Shown: one piece after another, positions 50,551-59,631 of the stretch | How positions within the stretch are numbered: the stretch's first letter is position 1 | How the letters are laid out: each line of letters opens with the position of its first letter | Assembly (NCBI GenBank): GCA_000156295.1 | Contig: DS999223.1 | Span: 193,782-257,781, forward strand | Source of the DNA: a marine gamma proteobacterium HTCC2148 | GTDB taxonomy: Bacteria > Pseudomonadota > Gammaproteobacteria > Pseudomonadales > Halieaceae | Length of the DNA stretch: 64,000 bases | Reading direction: 5' to 3' | Notes under the pieces: model-generated | The model's database searches: none | What the model was told of the DNA's origin: nothing | The model's input: the letters and a program-made list of their open reading frames with translations, nothing else | Position numbers and translations under genes: made by a program

Positions 50551-52380
50551 GTGTCGACTGTATCGGCACGGCCCCGAAAACTATTGACGAGCAGCGAAGT
50601 GAAACCGACTGATATAAAAGACCCAGAGTATTTCCACAAGGTAGTGGACTGTCAGCACGCATGCCCCGCGCATACGCCAGTTCCGGAATACATTCGTTTG
50701 ATTGCGGCAGAGCGCTACACGGATGCCTACATGATCAATTGGCAGTCCAATGTGTTCCCCGGAATACTGGGACGAACTTGCGACCGTCCCTGTGAACCGG
50801 CTTGTCGGCGCGGTAGGTTGGACGCAGATGAAGAGCCGGTTGCCATCTGTCGACTCAAGCGAGTTGCGGCCGATAAAAAAGATGATATCAGCGAACGGCT
50901 ACCCAGCATTCCGAAGAAGAAAAACGGCAAACGCATCGCTTTGGTTGGCGCAGGTCCGGCATCGCTCACCGTTGCCAGAGATCTCGCTCCGTTGGGCTAC
51001 ATCATCGATATCTACGATAACCAGTTTGCCGGCGGTGGAATGATGCGCAGTCAGATCCCCTCATTCCGGCTGCCCATTGATGTCCTGGATGAGGAAGTAA
51101 ATTACATACTGGACATGGGGATTAACGCGACGTTCGATATAGAAGTAGACAGTTTGCGCGAGGTTTTGGATAAAGGTTACGACGCTGTATTCATTGGCAC
51201 AGGAGCTCCTCGTGGCAAAGGTCTCAATTTGCCGGGACTGGAGGACGCCGCCGGCCACGTGCACCTGGGCATCGATTGGCTGTCGAGTGTTGCGTTTGAG
51301 CACACCGAAAAAATTGAACCCAGGGTGCTGGTATTGGGAGGCGGTAATACCGCAATGGACTGCTGCAGAACGTCGAAACGCCTGGGCGGAGATGACGTCC
51401 GCGTAGTGGTTCGTAGCCCCTTTGAGGATATGAAAGCCTCGCCGTGGGAAAAGGAAGATGCCATGCACGAGGGCATTCCTATATATAACAATCATGTACC
51501 AAAAGAACTGGTTGTTGAAGACGGCAAACTCAAGGGCATGCATTTTGAAAAGGTAGAAGCGCAGTACGATGAGAGCGGCAAGCGTTCGCTTGTTCCCACG
51601 GATGAGCCCCTGGTATTTATGGAGGCGGATACCGTGTTAATGGCTATTGGCCAGGAAAACTCTTTTCCCTGGATAGAACGGGATCTCGGTATTGAATTCG
51701 ATAAGTGGGATATGCCAGTCGTCAATGATCAAACTTTCCAGTCGACTAACCAAAAAATATTCTTCGGAGGAGATGCGGCGTTCGGGCCTGAAAACGTAAT
51801 AACCGCTGTTGCCCACGGTCATCAGGCAGCGGTCAGTATTGATTTGTATTGTCGCGGAGAAAGCGTGGCCGATAGGCCAGCGCCGGGGGTCACCCTGGCC
51901 AGCCAGAAAATGGGTGTACATGAGTGGAGTTATGATAACTCGGTGGAAATCGACAAGCGTTACGTCGTGCCACTTGCACCATTGAAAGAAACCTTGGCCG
52001 ACCGAAAAATAGAAGTGGAATTGGGTTTTGATGCCACCACCGGATACAAAGAAGCTGAACGTTGCCTTAACTGCGATATACAGACTGTCTTTGAAGAGGT
52101 TCGTTGTATTGAGTGCGACGCCTGTGTTGATATTTGTCCTACAGATTGCATTAGTTTTATTGCAAATCAGGAGGAAGAGCATTTACGGGTTGCCCTTACT
52201 GCGCCTGCCAGTAATCTGGCACAAGATTTATATGTCTCCGAAGAACTGCCCACGAAACGGGTAATGGTAAAGGATGAAAATGTGTGTCTGCACTGTGGAT
52301 TGTGCGCCGAGCGTTGTCCCACCTCAGCCTGGGATATGCAAAAGTTCCTCTACAATGTCAGTAAAGCAGGCCAGTTATAA
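50551..52380 (+). CDS. GltD-like NAD(P)H-dependent flavoprotein with C-terminal ferredoxin domain
   Basis: Up to 609 residues. The N-terminal Fe-S domain has C34, C38, C77, C81 and C85 (CQHACPAH, TCDRPCEPAC). Next come an FAD-binding GAGPAS (133-138), a second nucleotide site VLGGGNTAMDC and, at the C-terminus, a two-cluster ferredoxin module (CIECDACVDICPTDC and CLHCGLCAERCP). The plan is that of the glutamate synthase small subunit fused to a ferredoxin. With the two following genes it should shuttle electrons between NAD(P)H and a 2-oxoacid oxidoreductase. Start is uncertain: GTG 50551, TTG 50584 or GTG 50599, none with a good ribosome site. Overlaps the next gene by 1 bp. Confidence 0.85.
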   Translation: MSTVSARPRKLLTSSEVKPTDIKDPEYFHKVVDCQHACPAHTPVPEYIRLIAAERYTDAYMINWQSNVFPGILGRTCDRPCEPACRRGRLDADEEPVAICRLKRVAADKKDDISERLPSIPKKKNGKRIALVGAGPASLTVARDLAPLGYIIDIYDNQFAGGGMMRSQIPSFRLPIDVLDEEVNYILDMGINATFDIEVDSLREVLDKGYDAVFIGTGAPRGKGLNLPGLEDAAGHVHLGIDWLSSVAFEHTEKIEPRVLVLGGGNTAMDCCRTSKRLGGDDVRVVVRSPFEDMKASPWEKEDAMHEGIPIYNNHVPKELVVEDGKLKGMHFEKVEAQYDESGKRSLVPTDEPLVFMEADTVLMAIGQENSFPWIERDLGIEFDKWDMPVVNDQTFQSTNQKIFFGGDAAFGPENVITAVAHGHQAAVSIDLYCRGESVADRPAPGVTLASQKMGVHEWSYDNSVEIDKRYVVPLAPLKETLADRKIEVELGFDATTGYKEAERCLNCDIQTVFEEVRCIECDACVDICPTDCISFIANQEEEHLRVALTAPASNLAQDLYVSEELPTKRVMVKDENVCLHCGLCAERCPTSAWDMQKFLYNVSKAGQL

Positions 52381-54239
52381 TGAAACAAATAAAGTCCGTA
52401 AATGACTTCGTTATCAAGTTTGCTAACGTCAATGGTACCGGTTCGGCCAGTGCTAATAACCTGTTTGCCAAAGCCTTGTTCCGTATGGGGCTTCCAGTCA
52501 GCCCTAAAAATATTTTCCCGTCGAATATTCAGGGCCTGCCAACTTGGTATGAAGTTCGAGTCAGTGAGGCGGGTTACCTGGGTCGTCGTGGCGGCATCGA
52601 TATCGCCTTGTCAGTGAATCCTCAAAGCATGGCCCAGGACATTAAAGAAGTTCGTTCTGGCGGCTATTTCATCTATGACAACACCAAACCACTGGACCTG
52701 CGCTTGGTGAGAGATGATGTCAATATTATCGGTATTCCCCTGACCCGAATTTGTAACGAGGAGTACAAGGACCCCAGGCAACGTCAACTATTCAAAAATG
52801 TGATCTATGTCGGTGCGCTCGCCGCACTGCTGAATATGGATTTCAAAGTCCTTACCGATCTGGTGGGAGATCAGTTCAAAGGCAAGGAAAAACTGATTTT
52901 GCCGAATATCCATGCATTGGAATTGGGTCATCAATATGCCCGCTCCCAGTTTGAATGCCCCATTGGCATTCAGGTGAAAACTCTGGATTCGTTAGGCGAC
53001 CAGATTCTAGTGGATGGCAACACTGCGCTGGGATTGGGTGCCGTTTATGGCGGTGCCACAGTAGCAGCCTGGTATCCGATCACACCTTCAACCTCGGTGG
53101 TGGACGCCTATGAAAAATATGCCCGCCGGGTTCGCATCGACGCGGGTACAGGGCACAAGAACTATGCCATCGTGCAGGCAGAGGATGAGCTATCTGCAAT
53201 TGGTATGGTTATTGGTGCCAGTTGGAATGGTGCCAGGGCGTTTACCGCCACCAGCGGCCCTGGTGTTTCCCTGATGAGTGAGTTTCTGGGCCTTGCCTAT
53301 TTCGCTGAAATTCCCACCGTTTTGTTTAATGTGCAAAGGGCTGGTCCGTCTACGGGCATGCCGACGCGAACACAACAGTCAGACATACTTTCTACCGCTT
53401 ATGCATCGCATGGTGATACCAAGCAGGTGTTGCTGTTTCCCTCAACGCCCAGGGAGTGCTTTGATTTTGGTGCTCTGTCTTTCGATTTGGCTGAGCGCCT
53501 ACAGACTCCCATTATTGTGATGACTGACCTTGATCTGGGAATGAATGACAACATGTCTGAGCCGCTGGCCTGGGATGATGCCCGCCGATATGACCGCGGC
53601 AAGGTGATGACTGCAGAGCAGTTGGAAGAGGGCGTAGAATTTGGCCGCTATCTTGATGTGGACGGCGACGCTATTAGCTATCGTACCTACCCCGGAACTC
53701 ACCCTAATCGAGGCGCCTTTTTCACCCGTGGCACCTCCAGAGATGAATATGCTGTTTACACGGAGAAGGGCGAGGAATACGAAAAGAACATGTTGCGACT
53801 GATGCGCAAGTGGGACACTATCAAGGAGTACGTGCCAGAGCCTGAAGTGGTTGCTGCCAGCGAAGAAACCGATGTTGCGGTGCTTTACTTCGGTACCAGC
53901 GAGGCATCCTCCAGGGAAGCGCTGGACTATCTTGCCCAAGACGATGGCATTTATTTGGATGCTATGCGAGTCCGCTCTTTTCCCTTTAATGATGAGGTAA
54001 AAGCTTTCATTGAGGGGCACAGCCAGGTATTTGTGATTGAGCAAAATCGGGACGCCCAGCTGCGTACCTTATTGATGGCAGAGTTTGAGTTCGGCCCAGA
54101 CAAATTGAAATCAGTGCTGTGCTTTGACGGCACACCCATCAGCGCCAGGAACATCCGCAAGCAGATTAAGCAGTATCTCGATGGTGGCATGGTCATGCCT
54201 CTGCACCGCACCAAAATAGCCAGTTCGGCTGGAGAATAA
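52380..54239 (+). CDS. korA: 2-oxoacid:ferredoxin oxidoreductase, fused gamma-alpha subunit
   Basis: 619 residues. Residues 1-190 are the gamma domain (GTGSASANNLFAKAL, SEAGYLGRRGG), followed by the alpha pyrimidine-binding domain (GNTALGLGAVYGG, WYPITPSTSVVDA, AEDELSAIGMVIGASWNGAR, TATSGPGVSLM) and the C-terminal transketolase-like part. The KorA-type family oxidises 2-oxoglutarate or other 2-oxoacids to acyl-CoA with ferredoxin. The missing partner, beta with TPP, is the next gene. Which 2-oxoacid is used cannot be read from sequence, so the symbol is by family. Confidence 0.88.
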   Translation: MKQIKSVNDFVIKFANVNGTGSASANNLFAKALFRMGLPVSPKNIFPSNIQGLPTWYEVRVSEAGYLGRRGGIDIALSVNPQSMAQDIKEVRSGGYFIYDNTKPLDLRLVRDDVNIIGIPLTRICNEEYKDPRQRQLFKNVIYVGALAALLNMDFKVLTDLVGDQFKGKEKLILPNIHALELGHQYARSQFECPIGIQVKTLDSLGDQILVDGNTALGLGAVYGGATVAAWYPITPSTSVVDAYEKYARRVRIDAGTGHKNYAIVQAEDELSAIGMVIGASWNGARAFTATSGPGVSLMSEFLGLAYFAEIPTVLFNVQRAGPSTGMPTRTQQSDILSTAYASHGDTKQVLLFPSTPRECFDFGALSFDLAERLQTPIIVMTDLDLGMNDNMSEPLAWDDARRYDRGKVMTAEQLEEGVEFGRYLDVDGDAISYRTYPGTHPNRGAFFTRGTSRDEYAVYTEKGEEYEKNMLRLMRKWDTIKEYVPEPEVVAASEETDVAVLYFGTSEASSREALDYLAQDDGIYLDAMRVRSFPFNDEVKAFIEGHSQVFVIEQNRDAQLRTLLMAEFEFGPDKLKSVLCFDGTPISARNIRKQIKQYLDGGMVMPLHRTKIASSAGE

Positions 54240-54242
54240 GCG

Positions 54243-55295
54243 ATGAGCTACCAGATCCCCAAGTTTCGACACCCGCAACTACCTGTTAACGACCTGGGTT
54301 ACACCAAGGCCGATTATGAAGGTTCTATCTCCACCTTGTGCGCGGGCTGTGGACACGACTCCATCGCGGGCTCCATCGTCAAGGCCTGCCACGAGCTGTC
54401 TATTGAACCGCATAAAATTGCCAAGCTTTCGGGTATTGGCTGCTCTTCCAAGTCACCTACTTATTTTCTTGGTAAGTCGCATGGCTTCAATTCTGTACAC
54501 GGGCGCATGCCTTCTGTGGTGACAGGCGCGGCGATGGCTAATCGAAACCTTACTTATCTCGGTGTTTCCGGCGATGGCGATACAGCCTCTATTGGTATGG
54601 GGCAATTTGCACACGTTGCAAGGCGTAACCTGAACATGGTCTACATCGTGATGAACAATGGTTGTTATGGCTTGACCAAAGGGCAAGACTCGGCAACTGC
54701 AGACGAGGGCTCGGTGAGTAAGAAGGGTGATGCGAATATCTATAGCGCGATAGATCTTTGCGCTACTGCACTGCAGATGGGTGCAACGTTTGTTGCGCGC
54801 GGTTTTTCCGGGGACAAAGAACAGTTAGTGCCTTTGATCAAGGCCGCTGTTAGTCATCGCGGCTTTGCGCTTATTGATGTGGTTTCCCCGTGCGTCACTT
54901 TTAATAACAACCCAGGTTCCACCAAGAGCTATGAGTTCGTGCGAGATCATGCTGAAGCGACGGGTACAGTGGATTTCGTACCCATGCGCAAAGAAATCAC
55001 GACCGACTACATGCCTGGCTTCAGTCACGAGGTTACCATGCATGACGGCTCATCAATTCATCTGTATAAGATGGACGAGAACCTGGATCCTTTTGATCGC
55101 ACCTCGGCACTAATCAGTATGGAGAAGCATCGAGCATCAGGCGATATTCTGACCGGGCTGATTTATATGGACAAGGATTCCCGTGATCTGCACGACGTGA
55201 TGGAAACCTCCCGGCGACCCTTAAATACACTGGCCGAGGAAGATCTCTGCCCGGGCAACCAGATGCTCAAAAACATTAATGCGAGTTTGCGTTGA
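54243..55295 (+). CDS. korB: 2-oxoacid:ferredoxin oxidoreductase beta subunit
   Basis: 350 residues. Cluster cysteines C33 and C36 (LCAGCGHDS), C67 (GIGCSSKS) and C217 (SPCVTF) bind one [4Fe-4S]. The TPP/Mg motif is GDGDTASIG (110-118) with MNNGCYGLTKGQ. It joins with the gamma-alpha protein 3 bp upstream to complete the enzyme. The GltD-like flavoprotein is the likely redox partner in place of free ferredoxin. Last gene of the operon. Confidence 0.88.
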   Translation: MSYQIPKFRHPQLPVNDLGYTKADYEGSISTLCAGCGHDSIAGSIVKACHELSIEPHKIAKLSGIGCSSKSPTYFLGKSHGFNSVHGRMPSVVTGAAMANRNLTYLGVSGDGDTASIGMGQFAHVARRNLNMVYIVMNNGCYGLTKGQDSATADEGSVSKKGDANIYSAIDLCATALQMGATFVARGFSGDKEQLVPLIKAAVSHRGFALIDVVSPCVTFNNNPGSTKSYEFVRDHAEATGTVDFVPMRKEITTDYMPGFSHEVTMHDGSSIHLYKMDENLDPFDRTSALISMEKHRASGDILTGLIYMDKDSRDLHDVMETSRRPLNTLAEEDLCPGNQMLKNINASLR

Positions 55296-55368
55296 TCGCT
55301 GAAGATCTAGCTTTGGCTTTGTGCGGGGCAGTGTCCCCCGGGATTGATGTCGATTAAGGTTGCCAGCG

Positions 55369-55439
55369 GCGCCACCACTGGCGCGTAAGTTATCCATTCA
55401 TGCCACTTCCCAAGGCCGTTGTGATTGAGCGGGCCTTGG
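55369..55439 (+). other. Two hairpins downstream of korB
   Basis: In the 252-bp gap before phoB, gcgcc/ggcgc (55369-55373 with 55380-55384) and ccaaggcc/ggccttgg (55410-55417 with 55432-55439) form perfect inverted repeats. Neither is followed by a T run, so they are not standard terminators; they may stabilise the korB mRNA end or act as binding sites. Confidence 0.4.
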
Positions 55440-55489
55440 CGTGCTGTGCGTCCGGGTAATTATTGGCTTCAAGCCGTTTTGTAATTAAA

Positions 55490-55508
55490 CTGTCACAATT
55501 CCATCATC
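55490..55508 (+). promoter_or_regulatory. Putative Pho box upstream of phoB
   Basis: CTGTCACAATTCCATCATC fits the PhoB-binding pattern of CTGTCAT-like heptamers spaced 11 bp apart; the second repeat is weaker. It lies about 40 bp before the phoB ATG and implies autoregulation. Confidence 0.6.
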
Positions 55509-55547
55509 TAATACCTGTATTCGTCAGAATTAGGAACGCCTTTAGCC

Positions 55548-56252
55548 ATGTCTGAACCCACAGTACTGGTAGTCGAAGATGAGAAAGCGATACGCGACAT
55601 GCTGCGAATGGCGCTGGAGGTTGCCAAGTATCGTTTTATCGAAGCTGAAAATATTCGTGATGCCCACGTTCTGATTGTCGATGAACGCCCTGATATTGTG
55701 TTACTGGACTGGATGTTGCCGGGTGGCAGTGGCCTGGAACTGTTGCGTCGCCTCAAGCGCGAGGACAATACCCGTGAAATTCCGGTGATCATGCTGACGG
55801 CAAAGGCGGCAGAGGACAATGTCATTCAGGGCCTGGAGGTCGGTGCAGATGATTATGTTACCAAGCCCTTTGCGCCTCGCGAACTCATCGCGCGGATACA
55901 AGCCTTGCTGAGGCGCTCCGCCAAAGACTCAGCACAGGGTCGAATCGGGTTAAACGGCCTGGTGTTGAACAGCGATAGTCGTCGCGTTTTTGCGGGTGAA
56001 ATCGCTTTGAATCTGGGGCCAACGGAGTTTAACCTGCTCCAGTTTTTCATGTCTCACCCGGAACGGGCTTATAGCCGCAGCCAATTATTGGATCAGGTAT
56101 GGGGCGCTAACGTCTACCTGGAGGAACGCACGATCGATGTGCATATTCGCCGATTGCGCAAAGCCTTACAGACTGATCATGCTGATTATGGCGAGCTGAT
56201 ACAGACCGTTCGTGGCATCGGCTATCGATTCGCATCCCGTGAACACTCATAA
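55548..56252 (+). CDS. phoB: Phosphate regulon response regulator PhoB
   Basis: 234 residues, an OmpR-type regulator. Receiver domain 1-120 with acidic pair E10/D11, phosphoacceptor D54 (VLLDWMLPGG) and the switch Lys in DYVTKPF. Winged-helix DNA-binding domain from about 135 (LGPTEFNLLQFFMSHP, YLEERTIDVHIRRLRKAL, GIGYRF). Phosphorylated by PhoR under phosphate limitation, it binds Pho boxes such as those before phoB, pstS and the porin. The phoR gene starts 16 bp later. Confidence 0.96.
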   Translation: MSEPTVLVVEDEKAIRDMLRMALEVAKYRFIEAENIRDAHVLIVDERPDIVLLDWMLPGGSGLELLRRLKREDNTREIPVIMLTAKAAEDNVIQGLEVGADDYVTKPFAPRELIARIQALLRRSAKDSAQGRIGLNGLVLNSDSRRVFAGEIALNLGPTEFNLLQFFMSHPERAYSRSQLLDQVWGANVYLEERTIDVHIRRLRKALQTDHADYGELIQTVRGIGYRFASREHS

Positions 56253-56268
56253 GGCGCAGTGATATCAT

Positions 56269-57543
56269 ATGGAGTGGTTGTCTGCAGTTTCCAAAGTCTT
56301 CTTCTTTATCGCTGCCGGTGGGTTGCTGGGGTGGTATTTGGGAGACCCCATGGTCGGCGTCACTGTAGCCGCGCTGGCAGTCGTGTTTTTTTGGTCACGG
56401 CAGATGTGGCGGTTGGAGCATTGGCTGCGTGACACCAGTGACTCGCCGCCCGATGTCCCGGGTATTTGGGGAGAGATGGTCGCCCGCGTGTACAGGAAAC
56501 ATCGCTCCGCAGAGACCACCCAGAAGCGCTTGCAGTCGACCGTGGATTACTTACTTGATTCATTTTCAGCCATGCGTGACGGTGTGGTAATTGTCCATGG
56601 CAATGGCGCTATTCGCTGGTGTAACGAAGCTGCGCAAAGACTGTTAGGTTTGCAGCACCCGCAGGATATAGGCCAACTCATTACCAATCTGGTTCGCTTA
56701 CCGGAGTTCAATGAGTATCTCGATTCAGGTGATTATGCAGAGCCCCTGGTTTTTGAAACAACAGGCGGCACCCGACTAAACCTGCGGATGGTCGTCACCC
56801 AGTTTTCCGATGGTGACACCTTGTTGTTTTTATCCGATGTGACAGAAGTGGTGCGCACCGAACAAATGCGTACCGACTTTGTGGGTAATGTTTCGCACGA
56901 ACTGCGGACACCGCTGACGGTTATCACTGGGTATCTGGAGACCTTTTTAGGTGACGTTTCCAGTCTTCCTGCACCTTATGCACGCGGCCTTGAACAGATG
57001 GCAGGCCAGGCAAGACGAATGGAGAGCTTGCTCAAGGACCTGTTGTGGCTATCTAAAATCGAGTCAACCGAGCATCGCGTAAAGAACGATCAGGTTGACG
57101 TACCCGCGCTGCTTGTCGAACTTGCCGACGAGATTTCTTCCATTTATCCGGACAGACCCCTACAGCTGGAAATCAGCTGTCAGGAGGGGATTTTAGGGGA
57201 ATACCGAGAGCTGTATAGCGCGGTGTCCAACTTGGTATTGAATGGTTATAAATACAGTGGCCCTGATGGCCGCGTCTTTGCCTCATGGCGCGCAGAAGCG
57301 GGTTGTATCCGGCTTGATGTCGTTGATCAGGGCATTGGTATTGATCCGGTGCAGTTTCCAAGGCTAACGGAACGTTTTTATCGAGTGGACGAGAGCCGCT
57401 CATTAGCCAGTGGTGGGACAGGCTTGGGGCTGGCGATCGTGAAGCACGTGGCCACCGCACATGGAGCAGAATTGAAAATTGACAGTAAGCCAGGGCAGGG
57501 TAGTACGTTTTCTTTGGTCTTTGCACATACGAACAAGCGTTAG
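56269..57543 (+). CDS. phoR: Phosphate regulon sensor histidine kinase PhoR
   Basis: 424 residues. Two N-terminal membrane helices (residues ~7-42), no large periplasmic domain, a PAS domain (about 95-190), the phosphoacceptor H210 in NVSHELRTPLTVITGYLE and an HATPase domain (NLVLNGYKYS, VDQGIGI, GTGLGLAIV). The lack of a periplasmic sensor is normal for PhoR, which reads phosphate status through PstSCAB and PhoU. The phoU gene follows 11 bp downstream. Confidence 0.95.
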   Translation: MEWLSAVSKVFFFIAAGGLLGWYLGDPMVGVTVAALAVVFFWSRQMWRLEHWLRDTSDSPPDVPGIWGEMVARVYRKHRSAETTQKRLQSTVDYLLDSFSAMRDGVVIVHGNGAIRWCNEAAQRLLGLQHPQDIGQLITNLVRLPEFNEYLDSGDYAEPLVFETTGGTRLNLRMVVTQFSDGDTLLFLSDVTEVVRTEQMRTDFVGNVSHELRTPLTVITGYLETFLGDVSSLPAPYARGLEQMAGQARRMESLLKDLLWLSKIESTEHRVKNDQVDVPALLVELADEISSIYPDRPLQLEISCQEGILGEYRELYSAVSNLVLNGYKYSGPDGRVFASWRAEAGCIRLDVVDQGIGIDPVQFPRLTERFYRVDESRSLASGGTGLGLAIVKHVATAHGAELKIDSKPGQGSTFSLVFAHTNKR

Positions 57544-57554
57544 AGGGCGTGACA

Positions 57555-58277
57555 ATGTTGAAACAGGAAGATTACAAACAGCATATCTCTGAACAGTTTA
57601 ATACTGAGTTGGAGGAAATCAAAAACCACCTGCTGGAAATGGGCGGTAAAGTTGAAAAACAGCTCATCGAAGCCGTTGAAGCACTGGTTAGCAGGAACAC
57701 GAGTGTCGCGGAGGAAATTATCAGCCGCGATCACGAAGTTAACCAGATGGAAATGCGCATCGATGATGAGTGTGCGACGATTCTTGCTCGCAGACAGCCA
57801 GCCGCCAGTGATCTACGTTTGGTGGTGTCTGTGATTAAGGTGAACACTGACATTGAGCGTATCGGTGATGAAGCGGCCAAAATCGCCCGACAGGGTATTC
57901 GTCTCGCTGATGAGGGTGCGTCCCCCACTAATTTTGTTGAAATCCGGCACATCGGAAGTCACGTGGCTTCAATGCTGCATAAGGCATTGGACGCTTTTGC
58001 TCGACTGGACATGGACCTGGCTGTAGACGTCGTGAAGGAAGACAATGACGTGGATAAGGAATACGGCAGCGCCATGCGTTCACTGGTGACCTTCATGATG
58101 GAAGATCAGCGTAATATTGGGCCGATTCTCAATGAAATGTGGGCTCTGCGAAGTCTGGAGCGTATTGGTGACCATGCGGCTAACATCGCCGAACATGTAG
58201 TCTATCTGGTGAGGGGGCTCGACGTGCGCCATCAGGAGTCCATTGAGGAGTACATAGAGCAAGTTGATGAGCGGTGA
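57555..58277 (+). CDS. phoU: Phosphate-signalling protein PhoU
   Basis: 240 residues from ATG 57555; GTG 57549 is in frame but GAGGG (57543-57547) lies at the right distance for the ATG. Two PhoU helical repeats are seen, with metal-cluster motifs ERIGDEAAKIARQ in the first and ERIGDHAANIAEH in the second. PhoU links PstB and PhoR and keeps PhoR in phosphatase mode when phosphate is high. It lies between phoR and pstS instead of after pstB as in E. coli. Confidence 0.95.
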   Translation: MLKQEDYKQHISEQFNTELEEIKNHLLEMGGKVEKQLIEAVEALVSRNTSVAEEIISRDHEVNQMEMRIDDECATILARRQPAASDLRLVVSVIKVNTDIERIGDEAAKIARQGIRLADEGASPTNFVEIRHIGSHVASMLHKALDAFARLDMDLAVDVVKEDNDVDKEYGSAMRSLVTFMMEDQRNIGPILNEMWALRSLERIGDHAANIAEHVVYLVRGLDVRHQESIEEYIEQVDER

Positions 58278-58322
58278 CGCGCTTGTTGAACGCTGTTCGA
58301 TAATCTCCGACACATGGCATTA

Positions 58323-58341
58323 CTGTCATATTTCCGTAACA
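58323..58341 (+). promoter_or_regulatory. Pho box upstream of pstS
   Basis: CTGTCATATTTCCGTAACA: the first heptamer is a perfect consensus and a second copy starts 11 bp on. A TAGACT -10-like box follows at 58351-58356, the spacing expected for a PhoB-activated promoter that lacks its own -35. It lies 74 bp before the pstS start. Confidence 0.75.
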
Positions 58342-58414
58342 TTCCATCCATAGACTAGCCCCACTAACAAAGTTAACCGCCATGTGGCGCACATTTTTAG
58401 TGGAGTATTAATAA

Positions 58415-59557
58415 GTGATCAAGCAATTACTCGGCGCAATGGCGCTGGCAGTTGGGTTCAGCGGTGTCGCTAATGTTCAGGCTCAGGGACGGGATTCTGT
58501 GAGCATTGTAGGGTCATCAACGGTGTACCCTTTTGCAACAGTCGTAGCGGAGCGTTTTGGTCGTTCAACCAGTTTTAAGGCACCAAAAATTGAGTCAACA
58601 GGCTCTGGTGGCGGCTTAAAACTATTTTGTAAGGGTGTTGGCGCAGGGACTCCGGATATCACCAATTCCTCGCGCCGCATTAAGAAAAGTGAGTACGATG
58701 ACTGCCAGAGTAATGGGGTTACTGACGTCATTGAAGTGTTGATTGGCTACGACGGTATTGCAATAGCAAATTCGCGCAGAGCACCCCAACTGGCTATTAG
58801 TCTGAAAGATCTCTACCTGGCACTGGCCAAGGATATTCCCGACGCTGACGGTCAATTAATTCCCAATCCACACCAGTCCTGGAACGACATAAACCCGGCG
58901 CTTCCTGCCACCAAAATTGAAGTCATGGGCCCACCTCCAACATCCGGTACTCGAGACGCTTTTGCCGAGCTGGCACTGGGCGGTGGTGCTAAGTCCATAC
59001 CAGCTCTAAAAACGCTGAGTGGCTTTGATAGCAGTCAGGAACAGGAAATCAAGAGCGCAATGGAGCAACTGGGAATTCCAGTGAGCGTTTACCAGGCTTA
59101 TGTTGAAAGTAAAGGCAAAAAGCCAAAGGGCAAAGACATCTTCAAAACTGTCGCTTACTCGGTGCGCGAGGATGGTGCTTACATTGAGGCTGGCGAAAAC
59201 GATAATTTAATCGTGCAGAAACTGGAGGCCAATCCCAATGCACTGGGGATCTTTGGCTTTAGCTTTCTTGATGAAAACGGGGACAAGGTTCAAGGCTCTG
59301 TGATCGATGGGGTTGAACCCAGCTTCGATACAATTGCCGATGGCGATTACCCTGTGTCTCGCCCTCTATATTTCTATATTAAGTCCGCACACGTCGGTCG
59401 TATTCCCGGTATTCAGGAATATGCCATGGAGTTTGCTTCTGCCAAGGCCATGAGTGAGGACGGCTACTTACCGGAGAAAGGCTTGATTCCCTTAAGCAAA
59501 GAAGAGCTTGCACAAGTGCAGGCAGACGTGAAGTCGCTAAAACGATTAGAGATGTAA
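58415..59557 (+). CDS. pstS: Phosphate ABC transporter substrate-binding protein PstS
   Basis: 380 residues from GTG 58415 with TGGAG upstream. Signal peptide 1-23 (ending VANVQA). Phosphate-binding motifs include VGSSTVYPF, ESTGSGGGLKLFCKG, DITNSSRRIKK and PPPTSGTRDAFAEL. It is the longer PstS found in marine gammaproteobacteria. It captures periplasmic phosphate for PstCAB. Directly under a strong Pho box, so induced by phosphate starvation. Confidence 0.94.
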   Translation: MIKQLLGAMALAVGFSGVANVQAQGRDSVSIVGSSTVYPFATVVAERFGRSTSFKAPKIESTGSGGGLKLFCKGVGAGTPDITNSSRRIKKSEYDDCQSNGVTDVIEVLIGYDGIAIANSRRAPQLAISLKDLYLALAKDIPDADGQLIPNPHQSWNDINPALPATKIEVMGPPPTSGTRDAFAELALGGGAKSIPALKTLSGFDSSQEQEIKSAMEQLGIPVSVYQAYVESKGKKPKGKDIFKTVAYSVREDGAYIEAGENDNLIVQKLEANPNALGIFGFSFLDENGDKVQGSVIDGVEPSFDTIADGDYPVSRPLYFYIKSAHVGRIPGIQEYAMEFASAKAMSEDGYLPEKGLIPLSKEELAQVQADVKSLKRLEM

Positions 59558-59631
59558 GACAATTTTGGCACAGGATTATGGCAATTATATCGCTGCGACG
59601 CACTTTGCTGCGCGTTGTTAAATAAGAGTTC

